58,726 nucleotides of DNA from an uncultured Fretibacterium sp. GTDB lineage: Bacteria > Synergistota > Synergistia > Synergistales > Aminobacteriaceae. The DNA lies in contig CALGGR010000313.1 in the NCBI GenBank assembly GCA_937915755.1, forward strand, positions 1-58,726, read 5' to 3'. The notes below the pieces were generated by a model. The model was given only the letters and a program-made list of their open reading frames with translations, was not told the origin of the DNA and made no database searches. The translations under genes and the position numbers were made by a program. Of the stretch, positions 15,941-24,981 are shown one piece after another. Each line of letters starts with the position of its first letter. Within the stretch, counting starts at the first letter, position 1.

Positions 15941-16975
15941 ATGAGGAAGTTACTGGCGGTATTAGCGTTTTTGTCGCTCACGGTTCCGGCAAGTGCAATC
16001 AACATTCGAGAGCAGGGAGTCTTTTCGGCTGGCGGGACTGTAACAGAACCATTGCCGGGAGAGTTCAACGTTTCGGAAAACTGGCTTGATTTCTCCCGCG
16101 CAGGAAACACAGCCCACGTTGACCACGCGAATGTCTTCTACCAGCTCCCCGAAGGCGAAAACAAGACCCCGATAGTCTACCTTCACGGTTACGGGCAGAC
16201 ACGAACGGGCTGGCAGAGCACTCCTGACAGGCGCGAGGGCTGGAGCGACATTTTCCTCAAGGAAGGGCGAGCGGCATTCCTTGTTGACCAGCCAAGACGA
16301 GGAGCAGCAGGGTCAACCGTCAAAATCGTGAACAACGACCAAGATACGCGGGCAAACGGGACAGAGTTCAACCCTGGGGATCAGGCATGGTACACTCATT
16401 TCAGAATCGGACGAGGAACTCCGAACCGCTACGAAGGGAGTCAGTTCCCCGCCGGAGAAGAAGCGTTGAATCAATTCCTTCGTCAGATGGCACCGAACAC
16501 GGGAAATTATGATGTCGTAATTTTCGGCGAGGCTTTGAGTGCTGTGCTGTCAGAAGCTCACAAGATGACGGGCAAGAAGGCTGTCTACCTGACACATTCG
16601 CAGGGAGGCCGTGTAGGCTGGCAGACTGACACGGAGAACATGGCAGCTATCGTTGCGATTGAACCTGGCTTTGCTCCTGAAGTTGGAAGCGAGACCTACA
16701 AGAAATTCGTTGCGGCAAAGATCCCGATGATCTTCTACTTCGGCGACTACATCGAGAACGGCCCGGAAGACATCAAGAGTACCGCTTTCTGGAAGAGCGT
16801 GCTGGATCAGTGCCGTGATTTTGCGAAACACTACAACGAGGACGGCGGGGACGCTACGGTTGTTTATCTTCCTGACGAGGGCATAACGGGCAACAGTCAT
16901 TTCATGTTCCAAGAGCTGAACAACAAGGAAATAGCCGCTCACATAGAGAGATGGCTTGAATCAAAGGGGCTGTAA
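15941..16975 (+). CDS. Exported alpha/beta-hydrolase
   Basis: A 344-residue protein with a signal peptide (LLAVLAFLSLTVPASA). YLHGYGQTRTGWQSTPDRR is the oxyanion region, VDQPRRGAAG follows, and THSQGGRVGW is the nucleophile elbow with Ser near residue 222. A C-terminal GNSHFMFQE supplies the likely catalytic His, and GDYIENGP the acid region. It resembles secreted lipase/esterase-like proteins in which HG-Y-x-Q is conserved. Substrate unknown. RBS AAGGAGG is eight bases before ATG15941. It is followed after 4 bases by the small unknown at 16980, so they form an operon. Confidence 0.75.
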   Translation: MRKLLAVLAFLSLTVPASAINIREQGVFSAGGTVTEPLPGEFNVSENWLDFSRAGNTAHVDHANVFYQLPEGENKTPIVYLHGYGQTRTGWQSTPDRREGWSDIFLKEGRAAFLVDQPRRGAAGSTVKIVNNDQDTRANGTEFNPGDQAWYTHFRIGRGTPNRYEGSQFPAGEEALNQFLRQMAPNTGNYDVVIFGEALSAVLSEAHKMTGKKAVYLTHSQGGRVGWQTDTENMAAIVAIEPGFAPEVGSETYKKFVAAKIPMIFYFGDYIENGPEDIKSTAFWKSVLDQCRDFAKHYNEDGGDATVVYLPDEGITGNSHFMFQELNNKEIAAHIERWLESKGL

Positions 16976-16979
16976 CTCA

Positions 16980-17429
16980 ATGGACGAAGCATCAACCCTC
17001 AATGAGTGGGTAACATTTGGTGATCATCTTTACCGCAAGAAAGGTGATGACCCTTCAATCGTGTTCACAAGTGCTTCGGGTGAGAAGCGGACTATAGTGG
17101 ATTACGATGGGAATATTGTCGGCTTTCCGGGAATTGATGCCAGAGACATGGACATTATCACAAAACATCTCACAATACGTGATGCTTTGTCCCCGAAGAT
17201 ACGTTACCGGACGGATTTTGGGCGGCGTGAGAATGGGAATATCATCATGATTTGGGAGATACAGCCTGACGGAATGTACTGGAGAGATGAGAACGGCTAC
17301 GGTATGACCCCTGATGAGGAAATCCGCTTATATTCGTTCATCGACAGGAATGGGCGTTTTACTGCACCGTTCAGGCTTTACAACATCGGGTCAAAAAAGT
17401 TTTATGTTAGGAGGAATCACAATGCGTAA
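16980..17429 (+). CDS. Unrecognised 149-residue cytoplasmic protein
   Basis: I do not recognise this family. The frame opens at 16956, but ATG16980 is chosen: it lies four bases after the upstream stop, with AAAGGGG about ten bases before. There is no signal peptide or membrane segment. The sequence alternates short charged strands and turns (VTFGDHLYRKKGDD, GRRENGNIIMIWEIQPDG) and is probably mostly beta. Its last eight bases overlap the start of the carboxylesterase, so the two are translationally coupled. It may simply be a passenger between two exported hydrolases. Confidence 0.6.
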   Translation: MDEASTLNEWVTFGDHLYRKKGDDPSIVFTSASGEKRTIVDYDGNIVGFPGIDARDMDIITKHLTIRDALSPKIRYRTDFGRRENGNIIMIWEIQPDGMYWRDENGYGMTPDEEIRLYSFIDRNGRFTAPFRLYNIGSKKFYVRRNHNA

Positions 17430-19053
17430 AATTTTTGCAGTAACACTTGTCGTATTGGCTCTCACAGGCTCGGCATTCGCTGAGATTCTCGCAGGGCCGG
17501 GAATCGCTGTCGTTGACACAGAGGCCGGAAAGCTGCAGGGCTACGTCCGTGATGGAATATTCACGTATCACGGAGTCCCCTACGCTCAGGCCGAACGCTT
17601 CATGCCCCCGGCAAAAGTCCCCGCATGGGAGGGAATCCGTCTCGCGCTGACTTACGGAACAATGTCCCCGCAGGACACCTCACGCGAGGGCGACATATTC
17701 CCGCCCCACTACTTCTGGCCTCACTGGGAACCCAGAATCCTCGCACAGAGCTACAACTGCCAGAACCTCAACATCTGGACACCCGCACTCGATGACGCGA
17801 AACGCCCCGTAATGGTCTGGTTACATGGAGGCGGGCACATGATGGGCTCGGCAACTGTCGAGGACGTTTACGACGGCGAGAACTTGTCCAGGAAAGGCAA
17901 TGTCGTTGTCGTCAGCGTCAACCACAGGCTCAACCTTGAGGGCTTCCTTGACCTTTCGGCTTACGGCGGGAAGTACAAGGACTCATTCAACCAAAGCACA
18001 AGGGACATCGTCGCGGCACTCGAATGGATTCACAGCAACATCGCTAATTTCGGCGGAGACCCCAACAACGTTACCATCTTCGGGCAGTCAGGAGGTGCGG
18101 CAAAAATAATCACGCTCATGGCCGTACCGTCAGCAAAAGGACTCTTCCACAAGGCAATCCTACAGAGCGGTGCAACGGAAGACTCTGGAATGACACTTAC
18201 ACCGCAGGACACGAGCCGTTATGTTACGGAGCTGACACTCAAGAATCTTGGCATTTCCCCCGAAGAAGTCGACAAGATTCGTGATGTCCCTTACGCTGAA
18301 TTTGCTGCGGCATCGAACAAGGCACTCACTCAGGTCGCGGAGGAACGTAACATCATCAACGCTCTCGGCGCTCGTTCATTGATGTGGTGTCCTGTTGTTG
18401 ATGGCTCATTCATCACTGAGAATCCAGCTGAGACGAAATTCACTGACACTGGGAAAGATGTTACCGTCATGGTCGGCTCAGTCCTCAATGAGTGGGTATC
18501 AATGCCTCTACTCGCAAACATGGCCGTAACTCAGTCAGACAACAAGAACGTTTGGGACGATGCGAAGGTTGACGCTATGCTCAGGGAGAAATACGGCGAC
18601 AAATCAGAGGCAGTAGTGTCCGCGTTCCTAAAGGCGTATCCCTACAAGAAGAAGGCCGACGCGCTTTATGTTGACACGTGGCTTCGTTCGCGGGCAAAGA
18701 AGGTCGCTGCTCTAAAGGCTGACCAGAAAGGCGCACCCGTCTTCACATACGTTTTCACTTGGGAGACCCCGATAATGGGCGGCTATGCTCTGGCCTATCA
18801 TTGCTCGGAACTTCCGTTCGTCTTCAACAACATTGCGCTCTCAGAGATGGCGACGGGTGGCGGTGAAAAGGCAAAGGCACTTGCGGACAAGATGAGTCAG
18901 GCGTGGATTGATTTCGCAAGGACGGGCAATCCAGGCTGGGAAGCATACACGCGCGAGAATGGTGCGACGATGCTTTTCGACGACGAGCTTGTCCTGACGC
19001 ACCATCATGATGACGAGCTTATAGGGATTCTTGTGCCGGACTATGTGTATTAG
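17422..19053 (+). CDS. Exported type-B carboxylesterase
   Basis: A 543-residue carboxylesterase with a signal peptide (KIFAVTLVVLALTGSAFA). ATG17422 is chosen over TTG/ATG17314 because TAGGAGGAA sits just upstream and the signal peptide then starts the protein. GVPYAQAERFMPPAKVP, VWLHGGGHMMGSA (oxyanion), NQSTRDIVAALEWIHSNI and FGQSGGAAK (nucleophile Ser near 212) are family blocks; AYHCSELPFVF holds the catalytic His. Type-B enzymes hydrolyse a wide range of carboxylic esters. The rumen-like context suggests plant or lipid esters. It overlaps its neighbours at both ends, so it is within one operon. Confidence 0.9.
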   Translation: MRKIFAVTLVVLALTGSAFAEILAGPGIAVVDTEAGKLQGYVRDGIFTYHGVPYAQAERFMPPAKVPAWEGIRLALTYGTMSPQDTSREGDIFPPHYFWPHWEPRILAQSYNCQNLNIWTPALDDAKRPVMVWLHGGGHMMGSATVEDVYDGENLSRKGNVVVVSVNHRLNLEGFLDLSAYGGKYKDSFNQSTRDIVAALEWIHSNIANFGGDPNNVTIFGQSGGAAKIITLMAVPSAKGLFHKAILQSGATEDSGMTLTPQDTSRYVTELTLKNLGISPEEVDKIRDVPYAEFAAASNKALTQVAEERNIINALGARSLMWCPVVDGSFITENPAETKFTDTGKDVTVMVGSVLNEWVSMPLLANMAVTQSDNKNVWDDAKVDAMLREKYGDKSEAVVSAFLKAYPYKKKADALYVDTWLRSRAKKVAALKADQKGAPVFTYVFTWETPIMGGYALAYHCSELPFVFNNIALSEMATGGGEKAKALADKMSQAWIDFARTGNPGWEAYTRENGATMLFDDELVLTHHHDDELIGILVPDYVY

Positions 19054-19966
19054 ACATTTCATGTATGCCCTGCTGATTGCGGTTGCGTTCAACGGCGGGG
19101 CATGTGCCTTTGAGAATGTGAACGTGAACACGAGGATTTACGACGTTATCCGCAACCCTGCGTTCAAGAATTTCGGGCGACTAATCTTCCCCGCGAACGA
19201 GTATTACTACAGCGGTGAGACGCTCGGAGATCTGCGCCTGACATGGTACAGCAACATAAAGCCCTCAAGGACTGTCGACATTGTCCGCTACATGCTCGGA
19301 GAGGTTAAGGAAGGGAGACAGATATTCTACCCTATCTACCCTTCCGATGACCCAAGAGCAAGGGACACAGGACTATTCTTCTTCAGTGGCAGGGCGGGCG
19401 CAAAGTTCGCGATCTGCAACGCCGGAGGGGGCTTCGTTTTTGTTGGAGCTATGCACGACAGCTTCCCTCACGCATTGGAACTCTCACGGCTGGGATACAA
19501 TGCTTTTGCTCTGATATACAGGCCTGGAGCTGACACGGCATGTGAGGATTTGGCGCGGGCAATAGCGTTCATTCACGAACATGCTGACGAATTGGGAGTT
19601 GACGTTGATGGTTATTCGCTGTGGGGAGGCTCTGCGGGTGCGAGAATGGCGGCGTGGCTTGGAACTTACGGAACAGAGTCATTCGGCGAGAAGAAATATC
19701 CCCGTCCCTCAGCCGTAATCATGCAGTACACGGGATTGAGCGAGGTTACGGGCAATGAGCCTCCGACGTATGCTTGCGTGGGAACTTCTGACGGTATTGC
19801 TCCCCATGAAGTGATGGAACGTAGGATACGTGCTATTCGTGCTAACGGCACTGACGCGATGATTGAGGTATTCCCTAGACTGAGTCATGGCTTCGGACTT
19901 GGTGAAGGGACTGTTGCTGAAAGCTGGCTGAATAACGCCGTGAAATTCTGGGAGAAGCATATGTGA
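19043..19966 (+). CDS. Exported alpha/beta-hydrolase, BD-FAE/xylan-esterase-like
   Basis: A 307-residue protein. ATG19043 (signal peptide MYALLIAVAFNGGACA) overlaps the carboxylesterase stop by 11 bases; TTG19031 and ATG19061 are alternatives. NAGGGFVFVGAMHDSFPHA is the oxyanion region, LWGGSAGARMAAW is the nucleophile elbow (GGSAG), and LSHGFGLGEGT holds the catalytic His. The GGGFxF and GGSAGAR pattern resembles the BD-FAE/acetyl-xylan-esterase group. It is the fourth secreted hydrolase in six kilobases. The region from 19967 to 20017 that follows holds no clear terminator. Confidence 0.78.
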   Translation: MCIRHFMYALLIAVAFNGGACAFENVNVNTRIYDVIRNPAFKNFGRLIFPANEYYYSGETLGDLRLTWYSNIKPSRTVDIVRYMLGEVKEGRQIFYPIYPSDDPRARDTGLFFFSGRAGAKFAICNAGGGFVFVGAMHDSFPHALELSRLGYNAFALIYRPGADTACEDLARAIAFIHEHADELGVDVDGYSLWGGSAGARMAAWLGTYGTESFGEKKYPRPSAVIMQYTGLSEVTGNEPPTYACVGTSDGIAPHEVMERRIRAIRANGTDAMIEVFPRLSHGFGLGEGTVAESWLNNAVKFWEKHM

Positions 19967-20017
19967 ACAGCATCTCCCTTGTCCTTTCAGGCCTGCCCAA
20001 ACCACAGGTCGCAAGGG

Positions 20018-20596
20018 TTATATTTCTCGGATTACTCTGCAAGGATTCCCGGCAGCAAGCACTCCAGCCGGAATATCCCTCGTAACCACGCTTCCCGCGC
20101 CAATAACGCAGCCTTCTCCGATCGTTACCCCTCCTGTTACCGTAACATTCGAGGCGATCCAGCAGTTGCTCCCAATCGTTATGGGCTTCCCGTACTCAAG
20201 CTGTACAACGTTCCCGTCATCGTCAGTCCTCGCGTTGCGTTCCTGCCATCTCAATGGGTGAAGCGGCGTTAGGAGTGATACGTTAGTTCCGAGCATCACA
20301 TTGTCGCCGATTTTCACAGGGCAAACGTCGAGTATAGTCGTGTTGAAGTTTGCGTAAAAGTTTTTCCCAATGTGAATATTTATCCCGTAGTCGAAGAATA
20401 TAGGCCCCTGAAAATATGCCTCACGGTCAGAATACGGCATAAGCTCGTGAAGAATCTTGTATCGTTCCTCTTCGTCAGTGTCGAAAAGCTTGTTGTACAT
20501 CATGCAGAGCCTGTGAGCCTTCGTCCTAAGCGTGTAGAGTTCTTCGTCGTCCGGGTTGTACATCTCGCCCGCTGTCATCTTAATACGTTCATTCAT
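20018..20596 (-). CDS. Maltose/galactoside O-acetyltransferase-like hexapeptide protein
   Basis: A 192-residue protein. The N-terminal MAC domain (MTAGEMYNPDDEELYTLRTKA) is followed by left-handed beta-helix hexapeptide repeats (IGDNVMLGTNVSLLTPLHPL, IGSNCWIASNVTVTGGVTIG, VIGAGSVVTRDIPAGVLAAG), with His of TPLHP as the catalytic base. It moves acetyl from acetyl-CoA to a sugar hydroxyl. Length is standard for Maa/LacA. It is divergent from the GntP gene and next to carbohydrate esterases, which may be coincidence or reflect sugar acylation handling. Confidence 0.85.
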   Translation of the reverse strand: MNERIKMTAGEMYNPDDEELYTLRTKAHRLCMMYNKLFDTDEEERYKILHELMPYSDREAYFQGPIFFDYGINIHIGKNFYANFNTTILDVCPVKIGDNVMLGTNVSLLTPLHPLRWQERNARTDDDGNVVQLEYGKPITIGSNCWIASNVTVTGGVTIGEGCVIGAGSVVTRDIPAGVLAAGNPCRVIREI

Positions 20597-20625
20597 TTGG
20601 CTGTTTCACCTTCCAAGTAAATTGT

Positions 20626-20631
20626 TATAAT
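20626..20631 (+). promoter_or_regulatory. Likely -10 box for the GntP permease
   Basis: A perfect TATAAT in the 89-base divergent gap, with a weak TTTCAC 16 bases upstream. The start near 20638 gives a ~48-base leader with AAGGAG ahead of ATG20686. Confidence 0.45.
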
Positions 20632-20685
20632 TCTACATGATATTTTTCCATTCATAAAATTTTCAGGAAGGAGATTTTTCTCACA

Positions 20686-22050
20686 ATGGTACAAGGTTCA
20701 ATGTTAGTTGTAATTCTTGTTATCGCCATTATCCTCATGGTACTCCTCATCTCTAAGATGAAGTTCCATCCGTTTGTTGCGCTCTTCGCGGTAGCCCTCG
20801 CAATGGGCCTGGCCGTCGGAATGGCACCCGCAAAGGTCCTCGACACTATCCTAAATGGTTTCGGAGGGACTTGCAGGGGAATAGGCATCGTAATTCTTCT
20901 GGGCACGATTATAGGCGCGATGCTTGAGAAATCAGGTGCAGCCTTCACGATGGCAGACTCGGTTCTCAAAGTCGTCGGCGAAAAACGTCCCGCCCTCGCA
21001 ATGAGCCTTATAGGCTGGGTAGTCTCAATCCCTGTCTTCTGCGACTCAGGCTTCGTAATCCTCTCGTCCCTCAACAAGTCCTTAGCACGTCGAAGCAAAG
21101 TCAGCCTCTCAACGATGGCCATCGCTCTCTCGACAGGACTTTACGCGACACACACTCTTGTTCCCCCGACACCTGGCCCTATAGCGGCGGCGAATGAACT
21201 TCACGCAGATTTGGGCATGGTCATAATGTGGGGTATAGCGGTCTCGATTGTCTCAGTCCTCGCTGGCTACATCTATGCTCTAATCGCAGGGCCGAAGCTC
21301 CCCGTTCCTTTCGACACGAACACAGAGGAGGGCGGCTCATATGAGGAACTCAAAGCGAAGTACGGGACTCTTCCGTCAGCGTTCAAGTCTTTCGCACCGA
21401 TTCTCATTCCGTTGATATTGATTGCGTTCAGCTCATTCATCAGCTATCCTTCAACGCTCGCAAAAATCGGCGGAAAAGAATCAACCCTCTTTGTCGTCTC
21501 GTCGTTCTTGGGCAACCCAGTCATCGCTCTTTCGATAGGCGTTGTGCTTTGCTTCTTCCTTGCACCTTTCACGGAGGAAGTAACGAACGGCTGGATCGGC
21601 GAGGGCGTTAAGGACGGTGCCAACATCATCATGATTACGGCAGCAGGCGGCGGACTTGGTGCAGTAATCGCGGCTTCTGGTGTCGGCAACTACATCGGTG
21701 AGGCTCTTTCGTCCTACAACTTCGGAATATTCCTCCCGTTCATAATCGCGGCGGCATTGAAGACAGCTCAGGGGTCATCAACAGTGGCAATCGTAACGAC
21801 AGCGCAGATTATCGCCCCCATGCTTGCATCACTCGGACTCGGCTCACCTATGGGCGGAGTTCTCGCAACACTCGCAATCGGTTCGGGCGCAATGGTCGTC
21901 TCACACGCAAACGATTCGTACTTCTGGGTGGTAACTCAGTTCTCGGATATGGATCTCAACACGGCGTACAAGGCTCAGACAGTTGCGACACTGATTCAGG
22001 GAGTCGTTGCGGTTTTGGCGATTTACGGAATCTCGACGTTCATGCTTTAG
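20686..22050 (+). CDS. GntP-family gluconate/sugar-acid permease
   Basis: A 454-residue polytopic inner-membrane protein with about 12-14 helices. MKFHPFVALFAVALAMGLAVG, GIGIVILLGTIIGAMLEKSG, IPVFCDSGFVILS and ATHTLVPPTPGPIAAA are the standard GntP blocks. Members carry gluconate or related acids with protons. AAGGAGAT precedes ATG20686. No sugar-acid kinase or dehydratase follows, and the gene ends at its own terminator, so the substrate cannot be inferred from context; the RraA-like aldolase is too distant to link. Confidence 0.88.
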   Translation: MVQGSMLVVILVIAIILMVLLISKMKFHPFVALFAVALAMGLAVGMAPAKVLDTILNGFGGTCRGIGIVILLGTIIGAMLEKSGAAFTMADSVLKVVGEKRPALAMSLIGWVVSIPVFCDSGFVILSSLNKSLARRSKVSLSTMAIALSTGLYATHTLVPPTPGPIAAANELHADLGMVIMWGIAVSIVSVLAGYIYALIAGPKLPVPFDTNTEEGGSYEELKAKYGTLPSAFKSFAPILIPLILIAFSSFISYPSTLAKIGGKESTLFVVSSFLGNPVIALSIGVVLCFFLAPFTEEVTNGWIGEGVKDGANIIMITAAGGGLGAVIAASGVGNYIGEALSSYNFGIFLPFIIAAALKTAQGSSTVAIVTTAQIIAPMLASLGLGSPMGGVLATLAIGSGAMVVSHANDSYFWVVTQFSDMDLNTAYKAQTVATLIQGVVAVLAIYGISTFML

Positions 22051-22071
22051 GTTAGGCGTGAACATTCAGAG

Positions 22072-22107
22072 CGGGGAGCGGGCGTGAAAGTCGGTTCCCC
22101 GTTTTTT
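22072..22107 (+). terminator. Rho-independent terminator after the GntP gene
   Basis: CGGGGA (22072-22077) pairs with TCCCCG (22096-22101), extendable by one G-U, with six T's at 22102-22107. Confidence 0.75.
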
Positions 22108-22143
22108 GTGTGCTAATATTAAGGCAAAGGAGCTGACTATACC

Positions 22144-23529
22144 ATGACAAAAATACCATTAAATATATTTCGAGAGTACGATATACGCGGCAACGCGGAC
22201 AAAGAATTGACCGATGATGTAGTCCGCACAATAGGAAAGGCGTATGCTTCGTGGCTCATTCATGCGGGCGTAACTTCGGGCGTAACCGTCGGCGGCGATG
22301 CAAGGCTTTCAACTCCGCGAATTAAGGCAGCAATGATTGAGGGTATATTATCGGCTGGTCTTGATGTTGTTGACGTTGGACTCGTTACGACACCGATGCT
22401 TTACTGGAGCTTGATACGCTTTAACTTTGACGGTGGTGTAATGATTACAGGCTCGCACAATCCTCCTGACATGAACGGCTTGAAACTCTGCTTTGAGCGC
22501 GGGACTTTGTGGGGAAGCGAGGTCAGGAACATTCACACGATTGCTGAGGCCGGAAATTTCGAGACAGGTCAGGGCAAGCTCACTCAAGCGAATATTGAGG
22601 ACGAGTATTTGAAGATGCTTGTCTCAAAATTCACGCTCCCATTCAGCAAACGTTTCAAAGTTGTCTGCGACTCCGGCAACGGTTCAGCAGGAAGAACGGC
22701 ACGGAGATTCTTCGAGATGCTTGGCTGTGATGTGATTTCACTCTACGATGAGCCTGACGGACATTTCCCCAACCACCACCCAGACCCTCAGAAGCGCGAG
22801 AACCTTCAAGACCTTATAGCCCGCGTTAAAGCTGAAGGTGCTGACGTTGGATTTGCTTATGACGGCGACGCTGACAGGATCGGAGTTGTTGACGACAGGG
22901 GAGATGTTATATTCGGCGACAGGCTGATGACGCTCTACTGGAAGGAGATACTCGGAACTCACAGGGGCGCGGCTGTAATCGTTGAGCCAAAATGCAGCAT
23001 GGTACTTCCTGAAGTCGCAGAGAAATTCGGGGGAAAGCCATTCTTCTGGAAGTCCGGACACTCGGTCATAAAGGCAAAAATGCGCGAGCTTGGTGCACTA
23101 TTTGCGGGCGAATATTCGGGGCACATGTTCTTCGCCGACGAGTTCTTCGGCCATGATGACGCATTCTACGCTTCAGGCCGGCTTCTCCGGATAATGTCAG
23201 CAAGAAGAGAATCACTTTCGCGCCTTATGATGTCAATACCCGTCTACCCGTCAACAGAAGAAATCCGAATCCCTTGCTCGGACGATGTGAAGTTCCAGAT
23301 CACGGAGCGAATAACTCAGAAGGCACGCGAGAAGTACGAGGTCAGCGACATCGACGGAGTGAGGATACTTTACCCTGACGGCTGGGGACTAATTCGCGCC
23401 TCGAACACACAGCCCGTCATGGTTGTCCGCTGTGAAGGGAGGACAAGGGAGGCACTCGAAGAAATCATGAGCGACGTAAAATCGCGGGTATTAGCAGAGG
23501 GGCTTCCTGATTTCACATGGACATTCTGA
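22144..23529 (+). CDS. Phosphomannomutase/phosphoglucomutase
   Basis: A 461-residue alpha-D-phosphohexomutase that interconverts hexose 1- and 6-phosphates for envelope polysaccharide. FREYDIRGNADKELTDD (phosphate pocket), MITGSHNPPDMNGLK (active Ser, near 105), AYDGDADRIGVVDDRG (metal-binding Asp residues), GEYSGHMFFADEF (sugar loop) and RASNTQPVMVVRCEG (phosphate-binding) cover all four domains. This is the AlgC/ManB type of about 460 residues. RBS AAAGGAG is upstream. Its last 13 bases overlap trmB, so it leads a trmB-rsmD operon. Confidence 0.92.
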   Translation: MTKIPLNIFREYDIRGNADKELTDDVVRTIGKAYASWLIHAGVTSGVTVGGDARLSTPRIKAAMIEGILSAGLDVVDVGLVTTPMLYWSLIRFNFDGGVMITGSHNPPDMNGLKLCFERGTLWGSEVRNIHTIAEAGNFETGQGKLTQANIEDEYLKMLVSKFTLPFSKRFKVVCDSGNGSAGRTARRFFEMLGCDVISLYDEPDGHFPNHHPDPQKRENLQDLIARVKAEGADVGFAYDGDADRIGVVDDRGDVIFGDRLMTLYWKEILGTHRGAAVIVEPKCSMVLPEVAEKFGGKPFFWKSGHSVIKAKMRELGALFAGEYSGHMFFADEFFGHDDAFYASGRLLRIMSARRESLSRLMMSIPVYPSTEEIRIPCSDDVKFQITERITQKAREKYEVSDIDGVRILYPDGWGLIRASNTQPVMVVRCEGRTREALEEIMSDVKSRVLAEGLPDFTWTF

Positions 23530-24437
23530 AACCTGTACAGGCCCGCCCTCAATACAGCGTAATAATTCACCCTGAGAGCGGAATAGCTTTTCCCGTTCAG
23601 CCGGAAACAGAGCTTGAAATAGGCTTCGGCAACGGAGAATACACAGTGCAGTACGCAGAGAAGCACCCCGATATTCTTCTTTACGGTGTGGAAATCTCTC
23701 AGGCTTGCGTTCTTAGGTGCGCGAGAAGAGCGGGCGGTCTCAAAAATTTACGCATAATCAACACTGATGCTCGTTACATGCTCCGTGAACTTTTTGCTGA
23801 CGAGACATTACAGAAGATATTTATGCAGTTTCCATGCCCTTGGTCGAAGAATGCTGACGCTCACAGGAGGGTTACAGCGAAGGATTTTTCTGACGGTCTC
23901 GCGGCTGTGCTGAAACTTTCGGGGACGTTCGTGATGGTTACGGACGATGAATCATACGCCAATGAAGTGTGGGAAGTTTTGGGTCGGCATGAGGCTTTGA
24001 CGGCTGAGGATTTCGAGGTCAACCCAAAGCGTGAGGTTACGACGAAGTACGAGCGAAAGTGGCTTGAGGAAGGTAGGAACATTTACCGCGTAACGTTCAG
24101 GAAGTCGCGGGCGTTCACGGTTCAACGGAGGGTAAAAGGAGACATGCACATCAAGATAGCGCGTAAAATTACACCCAACGACATGGCCGGGCTTCGTAAT
24201 GTTGAAGGGCATGGGGAAAAATCGTTCTGGAAGTTCGGGCGTACTTTCAGTGAGCCGGACGGGAATATATATCTTCTTGAGACGCTGACGAGTGATGATG
24301 AGTTCGAGCAGAAATTCTACATTCATGTTGCGCCGAGAGATGAGGGATTCTTGCTGAGGCTGGACAAGACGACACTCGCATTTCTGACTCCGGCTGTACG
24401 TTCTGCCTTGAACGATGCCGCTGCGAGACTGTCATGA
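23517..24437 (+). CDS. trmB: tRNA (guanine-N7)-methyltransferase with C-terminal extension
   Basis: A 306-residue protein. Residues 1-200 are the TrmB domain: ELEIGFGNGEYTVQYAEKHP (SAM loop), GVEISQACVLRC, INTDARYML, FPCPWSKNADAHRRV (FPDPWxKxxHxKRR variant) and EVTTKYERKWLEEGRNIY (TxYE). It makes m7G46 in tRNA variable loops. The normal length is 200-230; the extra ~100 residues (RVKGDMHIKIARKITP to the end) form a separate beta-rich domain, as seen in TrmB of some deep-branching bacteria. FPDPW reads FPCPW here. The start overlaps the phosphomutase by 13 bases and the stop overlaps rsmD by four. Confidence 0.88.
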   Translation: MDILKPVQARPQYSVIIHPESGIAFPVQPETELEIGFGNGEYTVQYAEKHPDILLYGVEISQACVLRCARRAGGLKNLRIINTDARYMLRELFADETLQKIFMQFPCPWSKNADAHRRVTAKDFSDGLAAVLKLSGTFVMVTDDESYANEVWEVLGRHEALTAEDFEVNPKREVTTKYERKWLEEGRNIYRVTFRKSRAFTVQRRVKGDMHIKIARKITPNDMAGLRNVEGHGEKSFWKFGRTFSEPDGNIYLLETLTSDDEFEQKFYIHVAPRDEGFLLRLDKTTLAFLTPAVRSALNDAAARLS

Positions 24438-24922
24438 AAGATGTCAGGCCGACTTCGGGACGCGTAATCTCTGCGTTGTTCAGCATATTGGGCGGGAAGG
24501 TTGAGGGCGCGGAGTTCCTTGACCTTTTCGCGGGGACTGGAAGAGTCGGAATTGAGGCAATGAAGCGCGGGGCAAGGTCTGTATTCGTTGAGAGCGTGAA
24601 ATCACGTGCCGATGATATACGGAGGAATGCGGGCGAGTCGCTGGTTCTGTCGCTTGAATTTAGGCGGGCAGTCTCGTGGCTGATGAAGCGTGATATGAAG
24701 TTCGATATAATTTTTGCTGACCCTCCATATAATTCGGGGTGGTGTGATACTGTCCCTGCAATCCCGAATCTCTCGGCTCTTTTTGCTGACGGTGCATTGA
24801 TGGTGATTGAACACTCTGCGCGTGAACCTTTAGCTCTGACTGTCAATCCCAATAATCTCGAAGTCATGTCATCAAGGGAATACGGCGAGACCTGTTTGAC
24901 GTTCCTGCAAAGAATGACATAA
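24434..24922 (+). CDS. rsmD: 16S rRNA (guanine966-N2)-methyltransferase
   Basis: A 162-residue methyltransferase. DVRPTSGRVISALFSIL at the N-terminus, FLDLFAGTGRVGIEAMKRGA (SAM loop) and IIFADPPYNSG (DPPY catalytic motif) are diagnostic. Slightly shorter than E. coli RsmD (~198) but with all motifs. ATGA overlap with trmB indicates coupling. In many bacteria rsmD is followed at once by coaD; here a MATE gene separates them. The stop lies inside the promoter of that gene. Confidence 0.88.
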   Translation: MKDVRPTSGRVISALFSILGGKVEGAEFLDLFAGTGRVGIEAMKRGARSVFVESVKSRADDIRRNAGESLVLSLEFRRAVSWLMKRDMKFDIIFADPPYNSGWCDTVPAIPNLSALFADGALMVIEHSAREPLALTVNPNNLEVMSSREYGETCLTFLQRMT

Positions 24923-24942
24923 AATTTTTATCCTGTTATAAT
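24914..24942 (+). promoter_or_regulatory. Sigma-70 promoter for the MATE exporter and coaD
   Basis: ATGACA (24914-24919), 17-base spacer, TATAAT (24937-24942). It overlaps the rsmD stop codon, so the MATE-coaD pair can be expressed separately from trmB-rsmD. Confidence 0.7.
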
Positions 24943-24981
24943 CCTTTTCACTTAATAAGCCCCGAAAGGACATGTGATATT

